This document shows, in pieces, positions 45,403 through 55,039 of a DNA stretch of 64,000 bases. The position numbers and the translations under genes are program-made. How positions within the stretch are numbered: the first letter of the stretch is position 1; every line of letters begins with the position of its first letter. Origin of the DNA: Methylophaga sp. (GTDB lineage: Bacteria; Pseudomonadota; Gammaproteobacteria; Nitrosococcales; Methylophagaceae); assembly GCA_030148085.1 (NCBI GenBank), contig JASBUF010000067.1:62001-126000 (forward strand), in the 5' to 3' direction. The notes beneath the pieces are model-generated. The model had not been told where the DNA came from. It saw nothing but the letters and a program-made list of their open reading frames with translations, and made no database searches.

Positions 45403-46416
45403 GTGACTATGATACCTCAATCCCCGCCTGTAAAGACAAAACAACGCTGGCAACAGGCGCTGGCTAGTGCCGTGTCGGATGCCGATGAATTACTGGCGCA
45501 GCTTGGCCTGAGTCAGGCGCTGACGGCTATCGATAAAGACAAAATTCGTCAGTTTCCGCTGCGTGTGCCGCAAAGCTACATCAACAAGATGCGCTATGGC
45601 GACAAACACGATCCGCTGCTCAGACAGGTGTTTCCGCTGATTGATGAAAGCGTTGAGGTGGAAGGCTATTTACAGGATCCGGTGGGCGATCATTTAGCTG
45701 TGACCTCGCCCGGTATGCTGCAGAAATATCAGGGCCGCGCCCTGCTGGTGACCACCGGTGCCTGCGCGGTACATTGCCGTTACTGCTTCCGTCGTCATTT
45801 TCCCTATGCGGACAGTAATCCGCTTGCCAGCCAATGGCAGCAGACCATCGAACAAATTAAACATGACCAGAGCATCAATGAAGTCATTCTGAGTGGCGGC
45901 GACCCGTTGTCGCTCAGTGACGACAAACTCTCACGCTTGGTTGAAGACTTATCTGCAATACCGCACCTGAAACGGCTGCGTATTCACTCGCGCCTGCCAG
46001 TGGTGTTGCCTGAGCGTATTGATGAGCGCCTATTAGCCTGGCTAGAACGCTGTCCGTTAAAAGTAATGATGGTGATTCACGCCAACCATGCCAATGAAAT
46101 CGATAACGAGGCAGAACAGGCCCTGTCCTCCTTACAGAAAGCGGGCTGTCAGCTGCTCAATCAAGCTGTACTGCTGAAAGGGGTCAACGATACTGCGGCG
46201 GCCTTAGTGGCTTTGTCGGAAAGGCTTAGCGAGGTCGATGTGATGCCCTATTACCTGCATCTGCTGGATAAGGTTGCAGGTGCACAGCACTTTGATGTGC
46301 CGGAACTGGAAGCGATGGAACTCATTGCCGCTATCAGAACACAACTACCGGGGTATCTGGTGCCGCGTCTGGTCAGGGAAATTCAGGGTGAAGCCAGTAA
46401 AACGGTGATTGGCTAG
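45403..46416 (+). CDS. epmB: EpmB, lysine 2,3-aminomutase for EF-P modification
   Basis: Radical SAM/PLP enzyme (YjeK) converting L-alpha-lysine to (R)-beta-lysine for transfer by EpmA. The 4Fe-4S cluster motif C121-x3-C125-x2-C128 is in [27 protein letters not shown] (about 164-173) is a SAM-binding turn, and a PLP lysine is expected in the C-terminal quarter. The frame opens with GTG 45403; ATG 45409 is an alternative start. Divergent from efp across 45 bp, so the modification genes flank their target. Confidence 0.95.
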   Translation: MTMIPQSPPVKTKQRWQQALASAVSDADELLAQLGLSQALTAIDKDKIRQFPLRVPQSYINKMRYGDKHDPLLRQVFPLIDESVEVEGYLQDPVGDHLAVTSPGMLQKYQGRALLVTTGACAVHCRYCFRRHFPYADSNPLASQWQQTIEQIKHDQSINEVILSGGDPLSLSDDKLSRLVEDLSAIPHLKRLRIHSRLPVVLPERIDERLLAWLERCPLKVMMVIHANHANEIDNEAEQALSSLQKAGCQLLNQAVLLKGVNDTAAALVALSERLSEVDVMPYYLHLLDKVAGAQHFDVPELEAMELIAAIRTQLPGYLVPRLVREIQGEASKTVIG

Positions 46417-46421
46417 GATGC

Positions 46422-46444
46422 CCTCTCCCGAAAACCGGGAGAGG
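46422..46444. terminator. Perfect hairpin between convergent epmB and gltA
   Basis: CCTCTCCCG / CGGGAGAGG, 9 bp with a 5-nt AAAAC loop, 5 bp after the epmB stop and 15 bp before the gltA stop. No T tract follows on either strand, so it is either a weak bidirectional terminator or a REP-like element. Confidence 0.5.
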
Positions 46445-46458
46445 ACGATGAGCTTGGC

Positions 46459-47619
46459 TTACTTACGCTCTGCCATAGGCACATATTCACGAGGGCCGCT
46501 GCCGACATAAATCTGCGTTGGGCGATAAATACGGTTATCTGAAATTTGTTCACGCCAGTGCGCTAACCAGCCTGCAGAACGCGCTACAGCGAACAGGGCA
46601 GTGAACTGATCTTCAGGGATTCCCATTTGCGAGTAGAGAATACCTGAGTAGAAATCCACGTTCGGGTATACGCCTTTGTGACCCAAACGGTCAGCACAGA
46701 CCTCTTCCACTTTCATCGCGGTTTCAAACATTTCGTCGAGCTCACCACCGCGATCTTCAACCAGTTGTTTCACCATGCCGTGCAGAATCTTGGCACGTGG
46801 GTCTTTCACCTTGTATTCGCGGTGGCCCATGCCCCAAATGACTTCTTTGTTTTTGAGTCTTTCATCCACCCAGGCTTCGGCTCTTTTCGGTGAACCGATT
46901 TCGCGCAGCATCTGCACAACGCGCTGGTTAGCCGCACCATGTAATGGGCCGGACAAGGTACCGATGGCGGCAGAAATCACGCTATAAGGCGTCGCCAGTG
47001 TTGAGCCCGCCACCAGTGCTGCAAAAGTTGACGCATTTAACGTGTGCTCTGCATGCAGGATCAAACAGACATCCATAATGCGTGACATCAAAGGATCAGG
47101 CTCTTCACCTGAGAACATGTACAGCAGATTTTTCGCAACAGACAGATCTTTGCGAGGTTGAATCGGGTCCCAACCATTACGAATATGCTCCCACATGGCA
47201 ACCAAAGGGGCCATTTGGGCAATGATGTTGACCGTCATATTCTTAACGTAATTCAGATCTTCACACGCTTCCGCATCGGTCAGACATTCAGTACCAGGGT
47301 AGAACATACCGAGACTGGATACCGCGGTTTGCAGCATATCCATCGGGTGACCGGTGTGAGGGAAATGACGCATCATTTCGCGGATGTGATATTTGATGCG
47401 GTAGTTTTCACGCAGCTTTTGAGAAAAGCCGTGAAGCTCAGCAGAAGTTGGCAACTCACCATCCAGGAGCAGCAAAGTGGTTTCTTCAAATGTGCTTTGG
47501 AACGCTAGCGATTCGAGGGAATAACCACGATAGCTGAGTATGCCTTTTTCACCATCAATATCCGAAATTGATGATTTTGTAGCGGCAACACCCTGCAGCC
47601 CCGGTAGAAAATCTTTCAT
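46459..47619 (-). CDS. gltA: Citrate synthase
   Basis: Condenses acetyl-CoA and oxaloacetate to citrate. 386 residues, a short-type enzyme. The active-site elements are LHAEHTLNASTFAALV (about 188-203, first His), SGPLHGAANQRV (about 223-234) and GHREYKVKDPRA (about 266-277), with Asp in YPNVDFYSG (about 320-328). The short type overlaps 2-methylcitrate synthases; with no prp genes adjacent, citrate synthase is the better call. It lies 108 bp downstream of the FCSD-like gene, with probable promoter in that gap. Confidence 0.92.
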   Translation of the reverse strand: MKDFLPGLQGVAATKSSISDIDGEKGILSYRGYSLESLAFQSTFEETTLLLLDGELPTSAELHGFSQKLRENYRIKYHIREMMRHFPHTGHPMDMLQTAVSSLGMFYPGTECLTDAEACEDLNYVKNMTVNIIAQMAPLVAMWEHIRNGWDPIQPRKDLSVAKNLLYMFSGEEPDPLMSRIMDVCLILHAEHTLNASTFAALVAGSTLATPYSVISAAIGTLSGPLHGAANQRVVQMLREIGSPKRAEAWVDERLKNKEVIWGMGHREYKVKDPRAKILHGMVKQLVEDRGGELDEMFETAMKVEEVCADRLGHKGVYPNVDFYSGILYSQMGIPEDQFTALFAVARSAGWLAHWREQISDNRIYRPTQIYVGSGPREYVPMAERK

Positions 47620-47727
47620 TTATAACCTCATTTTTTCTTGATGGTGATAATGGCAGGTGAGCTGCATTATACCGTCATTACCCTGGCAACGACATGCTGA
47701 AGCCGCATTGCAGATTAACTTAATGTA

Positions 47728-48996
47728 TTAGTTGAGAATATCGGACCAGATATTGTGTGCCCAGGCATCGGCAAAGCGCCCTTCCATTTCGCTACCCATT
47801 TCCGAAATACCGCCACCGGGCAAGGCCGCCATTTGGCCAGCTTCTTTATCATAGCCGAATACCGCAGCCACATGACCGGCTCGTTCGCCATCAACAAAGC
47901 TGTAGCAAGTGTTACCAAACTTTGGACTCTGCTCGACCTGCTGCTCTTTCAACAGGGCTATTACAGCAGCAGCACAGACTTTGGCCTGAGAGTTGGCAAT
48001 ATGACCGGACTTAGGCAGATTGGAAGCCACCGCATCACCAATCACATGGACTTTGTTGACCGCTGTTGACTCATAACTGCGGAAATCCACCGCACACCAA
48101 CGTTTATCGACATTGATGACGCCAGCCATTTCAGCCACCTTACCTGCTTTTTGTGGCGGAATCACATTCAATACGTCAGCTGTGACGTCATCAAACAAGG
48201 TCTCGACCGACAAACTCTCTACATCGACCGACTCCAGACCATTGCTGGGGTGGTAATCAATCAAGCCGGCATACTGCCGCTCCCACTCACCGGAGAAGAA
48301 ATCCTTTTTAGACACAATACCGCCATTGGCATCGAAAATAATCAGCTTCCCGGTCGGGTTATGCTGCTTGAGGAATAAGGCAATCTGACAGGCACGTTCA
48401 TAAGGTCCCGGCGGACAGCGAAATGGCGCAGCAGGCACCGTCATCACGACTGTTCCGCCTTGCGGCATGGCCTTGAGTTGATTGAATAATAACTGCGTTT
48501 GCGCTCCGGCTTTCCAGGCATGTGGCACTCTCGTCGCCACAATGTCAGGCGTCAGCATCGGCAAGTCGCTATAAATAAAATCCACGCCGGGGGCCACGAT
48601 GAGCCGGTCATAATCGAGCACAACACCATCATCCAGCTTCACCTGCTGCTTTTCTGTGTCGATGGCAGTCACTGAGGCCTGAACGGTTTTCACCTTGTGT
48701 TGTTTCGACAGCGACTGATAGTCATGTGTCAGTTGCTGCAGCGTACGGTTGCCACTGAGCACCAAGTTGCTCTGCGGACAGGAAACAAAACGTGAGTTTT
48801 TTTCCACCATGACCACATCCAGATCAGGGGCCCATAGTTTCAGGTATTTGGCTGCGGTCGCACCGGCAAAGCCGCCACCGATAACCACAACACGGTGTTT
48901 GCTATACGTTTTCGCCGCCAGATTCAGATAGGGAAATAAGGATAAGGAACTGACCGTTGCAGCCGTTTTTAGTAGTGTTCGACGGTTTAGCGTCAT
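47728..48996 (-). CDS. fccB: Flavocytochrome c sulfide dehydrogenase-type flavoprotein (FccB-like), Tat-exported
   Basis: 422-residue periplasmic flavoprotein predicted to oxidise sulfide and pass electrons to a c-type cytochrome. A twin-arginine signal (NRRTLLK at 4-10, hydrophobic to about 29) leads to the FAD site VVVIGGGFAGATAAKYLK (about 36-53). Cys73 in SCPQSNLVLSG is placed like the covalent flavin Cys of FccB. Cys194/Cys203 (RCPPGPYERAC) and Cys301 (WCAVDFRSYES) include the redox-disulfide positions and the C-terminal FCSD domain. Start ATG 48996 has GGAGGAGGG in front. No cytochrome subunit gene is adjacent, so the electron acceptor must be elsewhere. Confidence 0.82.
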   Translation of the reverse strand: MTLNRRTLLKTAATVSSLSLFPYLNLAAKTYSKHRVVVIGGGFAGATAAKYLKLWAPDLDVVMVEKNSRFVSCPQSNLVLSGNRTLQQLTHDYQSLSKQHKVKTVQASVTAIDTEKQQVKLDDGVVLDYDRLIVAPGVDFIYSDLPMLTPDIVATRVPHAWKAGAQTQLLFNQLKAMPQGGTVVMTVPAAPFRCPPGPYERACQIALFLKQHNPTGKLIIFDANGGIVSKKDFFSGEWERQYAGLIDYHPSNGLESVDVESLSVETLFDDVTADVLNVIPPQKAGKVAEMAGVINVDKRWCAVDFRSYESTAVNKVHVIGDAVASNLPKSGHIANSQAKVCAAAVIALLKEQQVEQSPKFGNTCYSFVDGERAGHVAAVFGYDKEAGQMAALPGGGISEMGSEMEGRFADAWAHNIWSDILN

Positions 48997-49075
48997 GATT
49001 CCCTCCTCCACCTTCCTGTCCGACTCATTCTATACGTCAATGTTGCCAGCTTACCGCAGCACAAACGCTAGGTGT

Positions 49076-49348
49076 TCAGTTACAAGTTCTGGACTCGTTG
49101 AGTTTCAGCCTGCTGAAATAGGGGTTTTCCGTCTTTGCCTCAATCATCACGATCTGGCGCAGCGGCACATCCCTAACCTCTTCGACACCTTTGAGACGCA
49201 GACACTCCTCACCATCGGCATTTCGGGTGAGATCCAGCGCCTCGCCTTCCAATTGCCCCTCTGGCAAATGCAGGCTTAGCCTGTAGTGATACAGACAGGC
49301 AACTTCCAGATTATCAACAATGGTACAGGCGATAGGTGACTGTTCCAT
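49076..49348 (-). CDS. rof: Rof-like Rho-binding antiterminator
   Basis: 90-residue protein similar to Rof/YaeO, which binds Rho's primary RNA site and reduces termination. The start ACTIVDNLEVACLYHYRLSLHLPEG (about 7-31 in two runs) matches the C-x-x-x-D-x-LE-x-AC pattern, and a five-stranded Sm-like barrel can be followed through RDVPLRQIVMIEA. It ends with an extra basic tail. Located 18 bp after the end of lipA on the same strand; co-transcription is possible. Confidence 0.75.
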   Translation of the reverse strand: MEQSPIACTIVDNLEVACLYHYRLSLHLPEGQLEGEALDLTRNADGEECLRLKGVEEVRDVPLRQIVMIEAKTENPYFSRLKLNESRTCN

Positions 49349-49366
49349 GCCGAGCCTCGTCAGTAC

Positions 49367-50323
49367 TCAGGAAACCTTTTCGCCCTGCGCCTGAAGATCG
49401 GCGTGATAGGACGAACGCACCATCGGACCGCTGGCGACATGGTCAAAGCCGATCTGTTTGCCGAGTTCGCGCAGTTCATCAAATTCTGCCGGGGTAACAA
49501 AGCGCTCGACAGCCAGATGATGGCGGCTGGGTTGCAGGTATTGTCCTAGCGTCAGCATACGGCAGCCATGATCACGCAAATCCTGCATAACCTGTTTGAC
49601 TTCTTCCATGGTCTCACCCAGACCCAGCATCAAGCCAGACTTGGTTGGTACTTCGGGATGCATAGCCTGAAAACGTTTAATCAAATTCAAAGACCACTGG
49701 TAGTCGGAACCGGGACGTGCAGCTTTGTACAGGCGTGGCACAGTTTCGAGGTTATGGTTGAAGATGTCCGGCGGACTCGTGGTCAGGATTTCCAGCGCGA
49801 CATCCATACGGCCACGAAAATCCGGCACCAGTACTTCGATATCAGTTTGTGGTGACTGACGGCGGACTTCATCAATACATTGCACAAAGTGATTGGCACC
49901 ACCATCACGCAGATCATCACGATCGACCGAGGTAATAACCACGTGCTTGAGCTTCATCGCGGCAATGGTTTTAGCCAGATGTGCCGGTTCATTTTCATCC
50001 AAGGGATCGGGACGGCCATGCGCCACATCACAGAACGGGCAGCGACGGGTACAAATATTACCCATGATCAGGAAAGTGGCAGTCCCGTGGGCAAAGCATT
50101 CACCCAGATTCGGGCAGGCGGCTTCTTCACAGACGCTGTGCAGATTATGCTCACGCAGCATGTCTTTGATGTGCTGCACTTTTGGATCGCCATGTGATTT
50201 GGCCCGAATCCACTCTGGCTTACGCTTCGGCTGGGTGGGCTCAATTTTGATCGGGATCCGTGAGACTTTTGACTCGCCTTTTAGCGGGCGTACATCACGT
50301 CTGCCGTCTGTTGTTTCTGTCAT
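49367..50323 (-). CDS. lipA: Lipoyl synthase
   Basis: Radical SAM enzyme inserting two sulfurs into octanoyl groups on lipoyl domains. The auxiliary cluster cysteines are Cys65, Cys70 and Cys76 ([12 protein letters not shown]) and the SAM-cluster cysteines Cys91, Cys95 and Cys98 (CTRRCPFC). The C-terminal VRSSYHA Ser that ligates the auxiliary cluster is also present. 318 residues, normal length. It overlaps lipB by 4 bp (ATGA). Confidence 0.98.
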   Translation of the reverse strand: MTETTDGRRDVRPLKGESKVSRIPIKIEPTQPKRKPEWIRAKSHGDPKVQHIKDMLREHNLHSVCEEAACPNLGECFAHGTATFLIMGNICTRRCPFCDVAHGRPDPLDENEPAHLAKTIAAMKLKHVVITSVDRDDLRDGGANHFVQCIDEVRRQSPQTDIEVLVPDFRGRMDVALEILTTSPPDIFNHNLETVPRLYKAARPGSDYQWSLNLIKRFQAMHPEVPTKSGLMLGLGETMEEVKQVMQDLRDHGCRMLTLGQYLQPSRHHLAVERFVTPAEFDELRELGKQIGFDHVASGPMVRSSYHADLQAQGEKVS

Positions 50324-50934
50324 AAATTCATACCTGATGGCATCTGCGCTTGAAAGGCAGACACAAAATGTTGTTTGGCTTCAGCCATCGTCAGTTCAAT
50401 GCCCAGTGACGCAAGGTCGATCACTTCCATGCCAGCATAGCCGCAGGGGTTAATAAAACTGAAGGGAGTTAGATCCATATCAATATTAAAACTAACGCCA
50501 TGATAGCAGGCGCCGCGTTTAACACGTAAACCCAGCGAAGCAATCTTGCGCTTATCGACATAGACGCCGGGTGCATCTTTGCGTGCATACGCCTCGATAT
50601 CAAAGTTGTTCAGCATCGAAATTACCGACTGCTCAAGGCGGGTGACCATTTCACGTACACCGGACTTTATCCGGCGTAAATCAATCAGGGTATAAGCCAC
50701 CAACTGACCCGGGCCGTGATAGGTGACCTGACCGCCGCGATCGGTTTCTACCAGCAGGATATCATGCAGATTGAGCACATGGGTCGGATCGCCATTGGCA
50801 CCCTGGGTAAAAACCGGCTGGTGTTCGAGCAGCCAGAGTTCATCTTCGGTATCCGCATCACGCGAGAGCGTGAATTCACGCATCTGAGTCACGACCGGCT
50901 CATACGCCACCAGGCCGAGATCCTTGATAATCAT
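50320..50934 (-). CDS. lipB: Octanoyl-[ACP]:protein N-octanoyltransferase
   Basis: Transfers octanoate from ACP to lipoyl domains, the step before LipA. 204 residues. [13 protein letters not shown] (66-78) is the family signature; the catalytic pair is Lys130 (KIASLG) and Cys164 (NPCGY). It sits 6 bp downstream of ybeD and overlaps lipA. The ybeD-lipB-lipA order is conserved in gammaproteobacteria. Confidence 0.98.
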   Translation of the reverse strand: MIIKDLGLVAYEPVVTQMREFTLSRDADTEDELWLLEHQPVFTQGANGDPTHVLNLHDILLVETDRGGQVTYHGPGQLVAYTLIDLRRIKSGVREMVTRLEQSVISMLNNFDIEAYARKDAPGVYVDKRKIASLGLRVKRGACYHGVSFNIDMDLTPFSFINPCGYAGMEVIDLASLGIELTMAEAKQHFVSAFQAQMPSGMNL

Positions 50935-50940
50935 CGTTGA

Positions 50941-51216
50941 TTAGAGCACGTACTTGATGCGCTGATGACTGCTCAATTCCATGTAAATCGCATCAAGCTG
51001 CTGTTTGCTGGTCGCACGGATCATGACGGTGATCGAAGTAAATTTGCCACCTGAACTCTGCCTGGAGCTGACTGCACCTTCGGCAAGATCATCGACATGA
51101 CGACGCACGATTTCGATGACGATCGCATCCAGATCGTCGCTGGTTTCGCCCATTGCTTTGATGGCAAAGTCACAGGGGAACTCCAGTAACGTTTCCTGAT
51201 CGTCCTGCTCGCTCAA
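50941..51216 (-). CDS. ybeD: DUF493 (YbeD) family protein
   Basis: 91-residue ACT-like small protein of the YbeD/DUF493 family, regularly found ahead of lipB; proposed to regulate lipoate metabolism or act allosterically, but not proven. Typical elements are LLEFPCDFAIKAMG (about 10-23) and the C-terminal LYMELSSHQRIKYVL-like strand. It overlaps the aminotransferase stop by 4 bp. Confidence 0.93.
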   Translation of the reverse strand: MSEQDDQETLLEFPCDFAIKAMGETSDDLDAIVIEIVRRHVDDLAEGAVSSRQSSGGKFTSITVMIRATSKQQLDAIYMELSSHQRIKYVL

Positions 51217-52061
51217 ACCTCGCCCTCCTGCTTATAACGCTGATAGCGTGCATCGAGCTGTTGCCATAAAGGTCCCGGTCTACCAGTGCCTACAGCTTGC
51301 CCATCTAATGTAGTCACCGGCAGCAATTCACGAGTCGAACTGCTGATCCAGATTTCCTCAGCATTTCGAAGCTGCTCTGCAGTGACCGCTTCTTCACGAT
51401 AGGTCATACCGGCAGCCTGTGCCAGTTCCAACACTAAATCACGGGTAATGCCGGGCAGCACTTTTTCATCTTTCGGCGCGGTAAAAATGACGCCATCAAT
51501 TACTGCATAGCTGTTACTGGCGGAGCCTTCGGTCATATAGCCATCGCGGAGCAGCAAAGCTTCCTGCGCACCGGCATCCTGCGCTTGTTGGCGCAACAAA
51601 CTGTTTGGCAGCAAGGTGATGGCCTTGATATCACACTGAGACCAGCGGATATCGTTCACTGTGATCGCTTTAATGCCGTCCTGCTTATACCACTCGGGCA
51701 AAGGCTTAATCGGGTTAGTCATGACAAACGCCGTCGGCTCAACGCCTTCCGGGAAGACATGGTCGCGCGGAGCAACGCCACGGGTCACTTGCAGATAAAC
51801 GGCCTGATCGCCATCACCATTCTGCTTCACCAGTTTGCTGATGATCACGCTCCAACCGGCCTCATCGTAGGGATTAGCCATGCGCACGCCATTAAGGCTG
51901 CGTTGCAAACGCTGAAGGTGTTCTTTCAAACGAAATGGCAGGCCGTTGTAGACTGGGATGACTTCATAAACACCATCACCAAGCAGAAAGCCACGGTCAA
52001 GCACTGATACCTGAGCTTGTTCGGCAGGCAGATAATCGCCGTTTAAAAATACGGTTCTCAC
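51213..52061 (-). CDS. dat: D-amino acid aminotransferase (class IV PLP)
   Basis: Fold-type IV PLP transaminase of 282 residues. LDRGFLLGDGVYEVIPVYNG (about 21-40) is the N-terminal signature, and the PLP lysine is Lys146 in CDIKAITLLPN. GYMTEGSASNSYAV and the LPGITRDLVLELA segment follow. It fits D-alanine/D-glutamate transaminases better than branched-chain or aminodeoxychorismate lyase members, and its place between dacA and ybeD agrees with a cell-wall D-amino-acid role. Substrate preference is inferred. Confidence 0.88.
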   Translation of the reverse strand: MRTVFLNGDYLPAEQAQVSVLDRGFLLGDGVYEVIPVYNGLPFRLKEHLQRLQRSLNGVRMANPYDEAGWSVIISKLVKQNGDGDQAVYLQVTRGVAPRDHVFPEGVEPTAFVMTNPIKPLPEWYKQDGIKAITVNDIRWSQCDIKAITLLPNSLLRQQAQDAGAQEALLLRDGYMTEGSASNSYAVIDGVIFTAPKDEKVLPGITRDLVLELAQAAGMTYREEAVTAEQLRNAEEIWISSSTRELLPVTTLDGQAVGTGRPGPLWQQLDARYQRYKQEGEV

Positions 52062-52064
52062 AAA

Positions 52065-53213
52065 TTAGCCCCAAATCCACAAAAGAATTTCATCGATCAG
52101 GCGACGCCACCAGCTGCCTTTTTCGACAGTCGTCAACGCAACCAAGGGCTGCTTGGCAATGACTTCATCACCGAGACGAATTTCCACCTCACCAAGCTGA
52201 GCACCAGCTTCAATTGGCGCGATGACAGGTTGCTGAATATTGGTTGTTGCAGCGAGATCATCGTATTGCCCACGCGGTACGGTCACTGTCAGATTTTTAG
52301 CCAGACCTAAAGCGAGCTGATCCTGTGCGCCTTTCCAGACTTTGGTATCGGTAATCGTGGCGTTGGCCTGATACAACTGATGGGTTTCGAAGAAACGGAA
52401 GCCATAGTTCAGCAGTTTTTGCGTTTCCTGTGCACGGGCATTCTCACTGCGTGTACCCAATACGACCGTGATCAGACGCATATCACCACGCTTGGCTGAT
52501 GCCGCCAGACAAAAACCGGCTTCTTCGGTATGACCTGTTTTCAGGCCATCCACACTGTTATCACGCCACAGCAGCTTGTTACGGTTGTGCTGAGTGATGT
52601 CGTTGTAGGTAAATTCTTTTTCGGCATACCAGGCGTAATGCTCAGGGAAGTCGCGGATAAGCGCCGCAGACAAGGTCGCAATATCACGCGCCGTGGTGTA
52701 ATGCTCAGGATTGGGTAGACCTGTCGCATTCATGTAGTTGGTGCCAAACATACCCAGCTGTTGAGCATATTGATTCATCATTTGGGCAAAGACTTCTTCA
52801 CTACCGGCAATATGCTCAGCCAGAGCGACCGCAGCATCATTACCAGACTGCACAATCATGCCACGCAACAACGCCTCAACCGAGACCTTGGTGTTGACCT
52901 TGATGAAACTGCGCGAGCCTATCATACGCCAGGCTTTTTCACTGATCAGCACTTCATCATCCAGGCCAATATTGCCGGAGTGCAGTTCATGCGAAACGAC
53001 ATAGGATGTCATCAGCTTGGTGATACTCGCTGGGGGCAGACGTTCATCGGCATTTTCCTCTGCCAACACCCGACCACTGTCATAATCAATCAAAACATGA
53101 GCTTTGGCTGCCACGGTTGGCGCCGAAGGTTTGGGCGTCACAACAGCAGCTTGTGCTGTCAGCATTGTGACCAGAAACAATAAAAACAAAACAACTTTCG
53201 TGTTTCTCAACAT
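52065..53213 (-). CDS. dacA: D-alanyl-D-alanine carboxypeptidase (PBP5/6 type)
   Basis: Low-molecular-weight penicillin-binding protein that trims the terminal D-Ala of peptidoglycan stem peptides. Signal peptide 1-22, then the three active-site motifs: Ser63-I-T-Lys66, Ser123-Gly-Asn and Lys225-Thr-Gly. A C-terminal beta domain and an amphipathic tail (RRLIDEILLWIWG) should hold it on the outer face of the inner membrane. 382 residues. It lies 24 bp after rlpA and 3 bp before dat. Confidence 0.96.
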   Translation of the reverse strand: MLRNTKVVLFLLFLVTMLTAQAAVVTPKPSAPTVAAKAHVLIDYDSGRVLAEENADERLPPASITKLMTSYVVSHELHSGNIGLDDEVLISEKAWRMIGSRSFIKVNTKVSVEALLRGMIVQSGNDAAVALAEHIAGSEEVFAQMMNQYAQQLGMFGTNYMNATGLPNPEHYTTARDIATLSAALIRDFPEHYAWYAEKEFTYNDITQHNRNKLLWRDNSVDGLKTGHTEEAGFCLAASAKRGDMRLITVVLGTRSENARAQETQKLLNYGFRFFETHQLYQANATITDTKVWKGAQDQLALGLAKNLTVTVPRGQYDDLAATTNIQQPVIAPIEAGAQLGEVEIRLGDEVIAKQPLVALTTVEKGSWWRRLIDEILLWIWG

Positions 53214-53237
53214 GATGGACTCTCAGGATGAAAAAAT

Positions 53238-54062
53238 TTAATCGACGACGATTTGGCTGTCGCGAAAGCCTAGACCGACCAATTTGGCAGCAAGACTGTC
53301 ACCGTAGCTGACACTCGCCAGCGGCCCTACTCTGACCCGGTAAAGCGTACCTTGTACCCCTTCCAGCGGTACCACCCTCACCGTATCGGTGATATCCCGT
53401 TGCAAACGTGATTTGACTTGCTCAGCGCGGTTTCGAGTACTAAATGCCCCGACTTGCAGAAACATCGCGGCTGAGCCTGCGGGCTTTACCGGTGACGGTT
53501 CCGTGTCAGTGGCAATCGCGGTTCTCTTAGTCGCGCCCGGTGTAATCGCTTTGACTTCCACCAGACCGGTTCCCTTGGCAACGATGCCCAGCTTGGTCGC
53601 TGCGCTATATGATAAATCAATCAGGCGATTATCGTGAAACGGTCCGCGATCATTTACTTTCACGATGACCTTGCGACCATTTTCCAGATTGGTTACTTCA
53701 ACATAACTCGGTAAAGGTAACGTTTTATGTGCCGCAGTCATCGCATACATATCGTAAAGTTCACCGCTGGAAGTGCGGCGACCATGGAACTTGGTGCCAT
53801 ACCAGGAGGCTATACCTTTCTCACGGTAACCATCAGCACTGGCTAGCGTGTAATAGCTTTTGCCAAAAACTTCATACTGACGAGGGTTACCGTATTTACT
53901 ACGCGGCTCAACCTTGGGCACCGCATCCGGCACCTGACTGACATCGGGCACTTTTGTTGGTGCGCCATCGCTATCAGATACCTCAGGCACGGTGCCGCAA
54001 GCCACTAATAGCAAAAAGCTGGCTATCAGTGTCGTGCTGCGAATAACGCGCGATAATCTCAT
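53238..54062 (-). CDS. rlpA: RlpA septal lipoprotein with SPOR domain
   Basis: 274-residue lipoprotein (lipobox LLVAC, Cys about 22). The double-psi beta-barrel lytic-transglycosylase domain (about 80-175) shows GIASWYGTKFHGRRTSSGE, with the catalytic-site Glu, and VKVNDRGPFHDNRLIDLSYSAA with the catalytic Asp. The C-terminal SPOR domain (about 197-274) begins FLQVGAFSTRNRAEQVK and would bind denuded glycan at the septum. It abuts mltB with a 1-bp overlap. Confidence 0.95.
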   Translation of the reverse strand: MRLSRVIRSTTLIASFLLLVACGTVPEVSDSDGAPTKVPDVSQVPDAVPKVEPRSKYGNPRQYEVFGKSYYTLASADGYREKGIASWYGTKFHGRRTSSGELYDMYAMTAAHKTLPLPSYVEVTNLENGRKVIVKVNDRGPFHDNRLIDLSYSAATKLGIVAKGTGLVEVKAITPGATKRTAIATDTEPSPVKPAGSAAMFLQVGAFSTRNRAEQVKSRLQRDITDTVRVVPLEGVQGTLYRVRVGPLASVSYGDSLAAKLVGLGFRDSQIVVD

Positions 54063-55039
54063 TACAACTCACCAACCTGCTGTCGAATCGCTTCGGCCAA
54101 CTGGTAGACGGCCATCGCATACATACGGCTGTGATTGTAACGAGTGATGGCATAAAAATTCTGCCGACCAAGCCAATATTCTTCACCCTCTGGCTGGGTC
54201 AGGCCAATGACTGACAATTTGTCACTTCCTGCTGGCAACTGAGCCAGCGAAAACCCGGCTACCGCGAGTTCTTCACGGGTAAACGCCGGTTTTAAATCAG
54301 TACCATTGATACCTTCAGGTAATGAGCTATTAAGTACTGTGCGATGGACGATAGACTCACCCGGCTTCCAACCATGCACAGCAAGGTAATTAGCGATACT
54401 GCCAATAGCATCGGTTGGATTGGTCCAGATATCGCGATGCCCATCTTTATCAAAGTCGATGGCATAGGCGCGGTAGCTGCTTGGCATAAACTGCCCCAGT
54501 CCCATCGCACCGGCATACGAGCCGACGGGGTCCAGCTGTGACATCTGCTCTTCACGCGTCAGAATCAGGAAATGTTCCAGTTCGCTGGTGAAAAACGGAC
54601 TGCGCGGCGGATAACGGAATGCCAGCGTCGACAAGGCATCAATGACCCGGTAACCACCGACATTGCCACCATAGCGGGTTTCAACGCCTAAAATAGCGAT
54701 GATGATCTCAGCTGGAACACCATAGGTCTGCTCGGCCTGCGACAGGGCTTCTTTGTGTTTTTCCCAGAAATCGACACCGCCGGAAATACGCGATTCGGTC
54801 AGAAAAATATTACGGTATTCATACCACGGCTTACTCTTCTCCGCCGGTCGCGAAATCGCTTTTAGAATGCTGTCTTTAACCTCAACCTCGGCAAACACCT
54901 GTTCCAGCTCTTGCTGGTCAAAGCCATGTTCAGCCACCATTTTGTTGATGAACTGCGGCAAATCCGGTAACTCAGGGTTAGCCAGGACGGGCAAGGCCGT
55001 CAGACACAATAGGGCACTACTCAGTACAACTTGTTTCAC
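54062..55039 (-). CDS. mltB: Lytic murein transglycosylase B family
   Basis: 325 residues with a cleavable signal (1-20, LPVLA/N) and no lipobox Cys at the cleavage site, unlike E. coli MltB. The catalytic Glu120 is in GVETRYGGNVGGYRVIDALSTLAF (two runs), followed by AMGLGQFMPSSYR and DFDKDGHRDIW, the latter an EF-hand-like calcium loop. Overlaps rodA by 4 bp. Probably a periplasmic, soluble lytic transglycosylase acting with the elongation complex. Confidence 0.94.
   Translation of the reverse strand: MKQVVLSSALLCLTALPVLANPELPDLPQFINKMVAEHGFDQQELEQVFAEVEVKDSILKAISRPAEKSKPWYEYRNIFLTESRISGGVDFWEKHKEALSQAEQTYGVPAEIIIAILGVETRYGGNVGGYRVIDALSTLAFRYPPRSPFFTSELEHFLILTREEQMSQLDPVGSYAGAMGLGQFMPSSYRAYAIDFDKDGHRDIWTNPTDAIGSIANYLAVHGWKPGESIVHRTVLNSSLPEGINGTDLKPAFTREELAVAGFSLAQLPAGSDKLSVIGLTQPEGEEYWLGRQNFYAITRYNHSRMYAMAVYQLAEAIRQQVGEL

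Noticed and set aside
45358-45453. Extended N-terminus of EF-P
   Set aside because: It would run into epmB and adds residues absent from the family; ATG 45357 has a good ribosome site.
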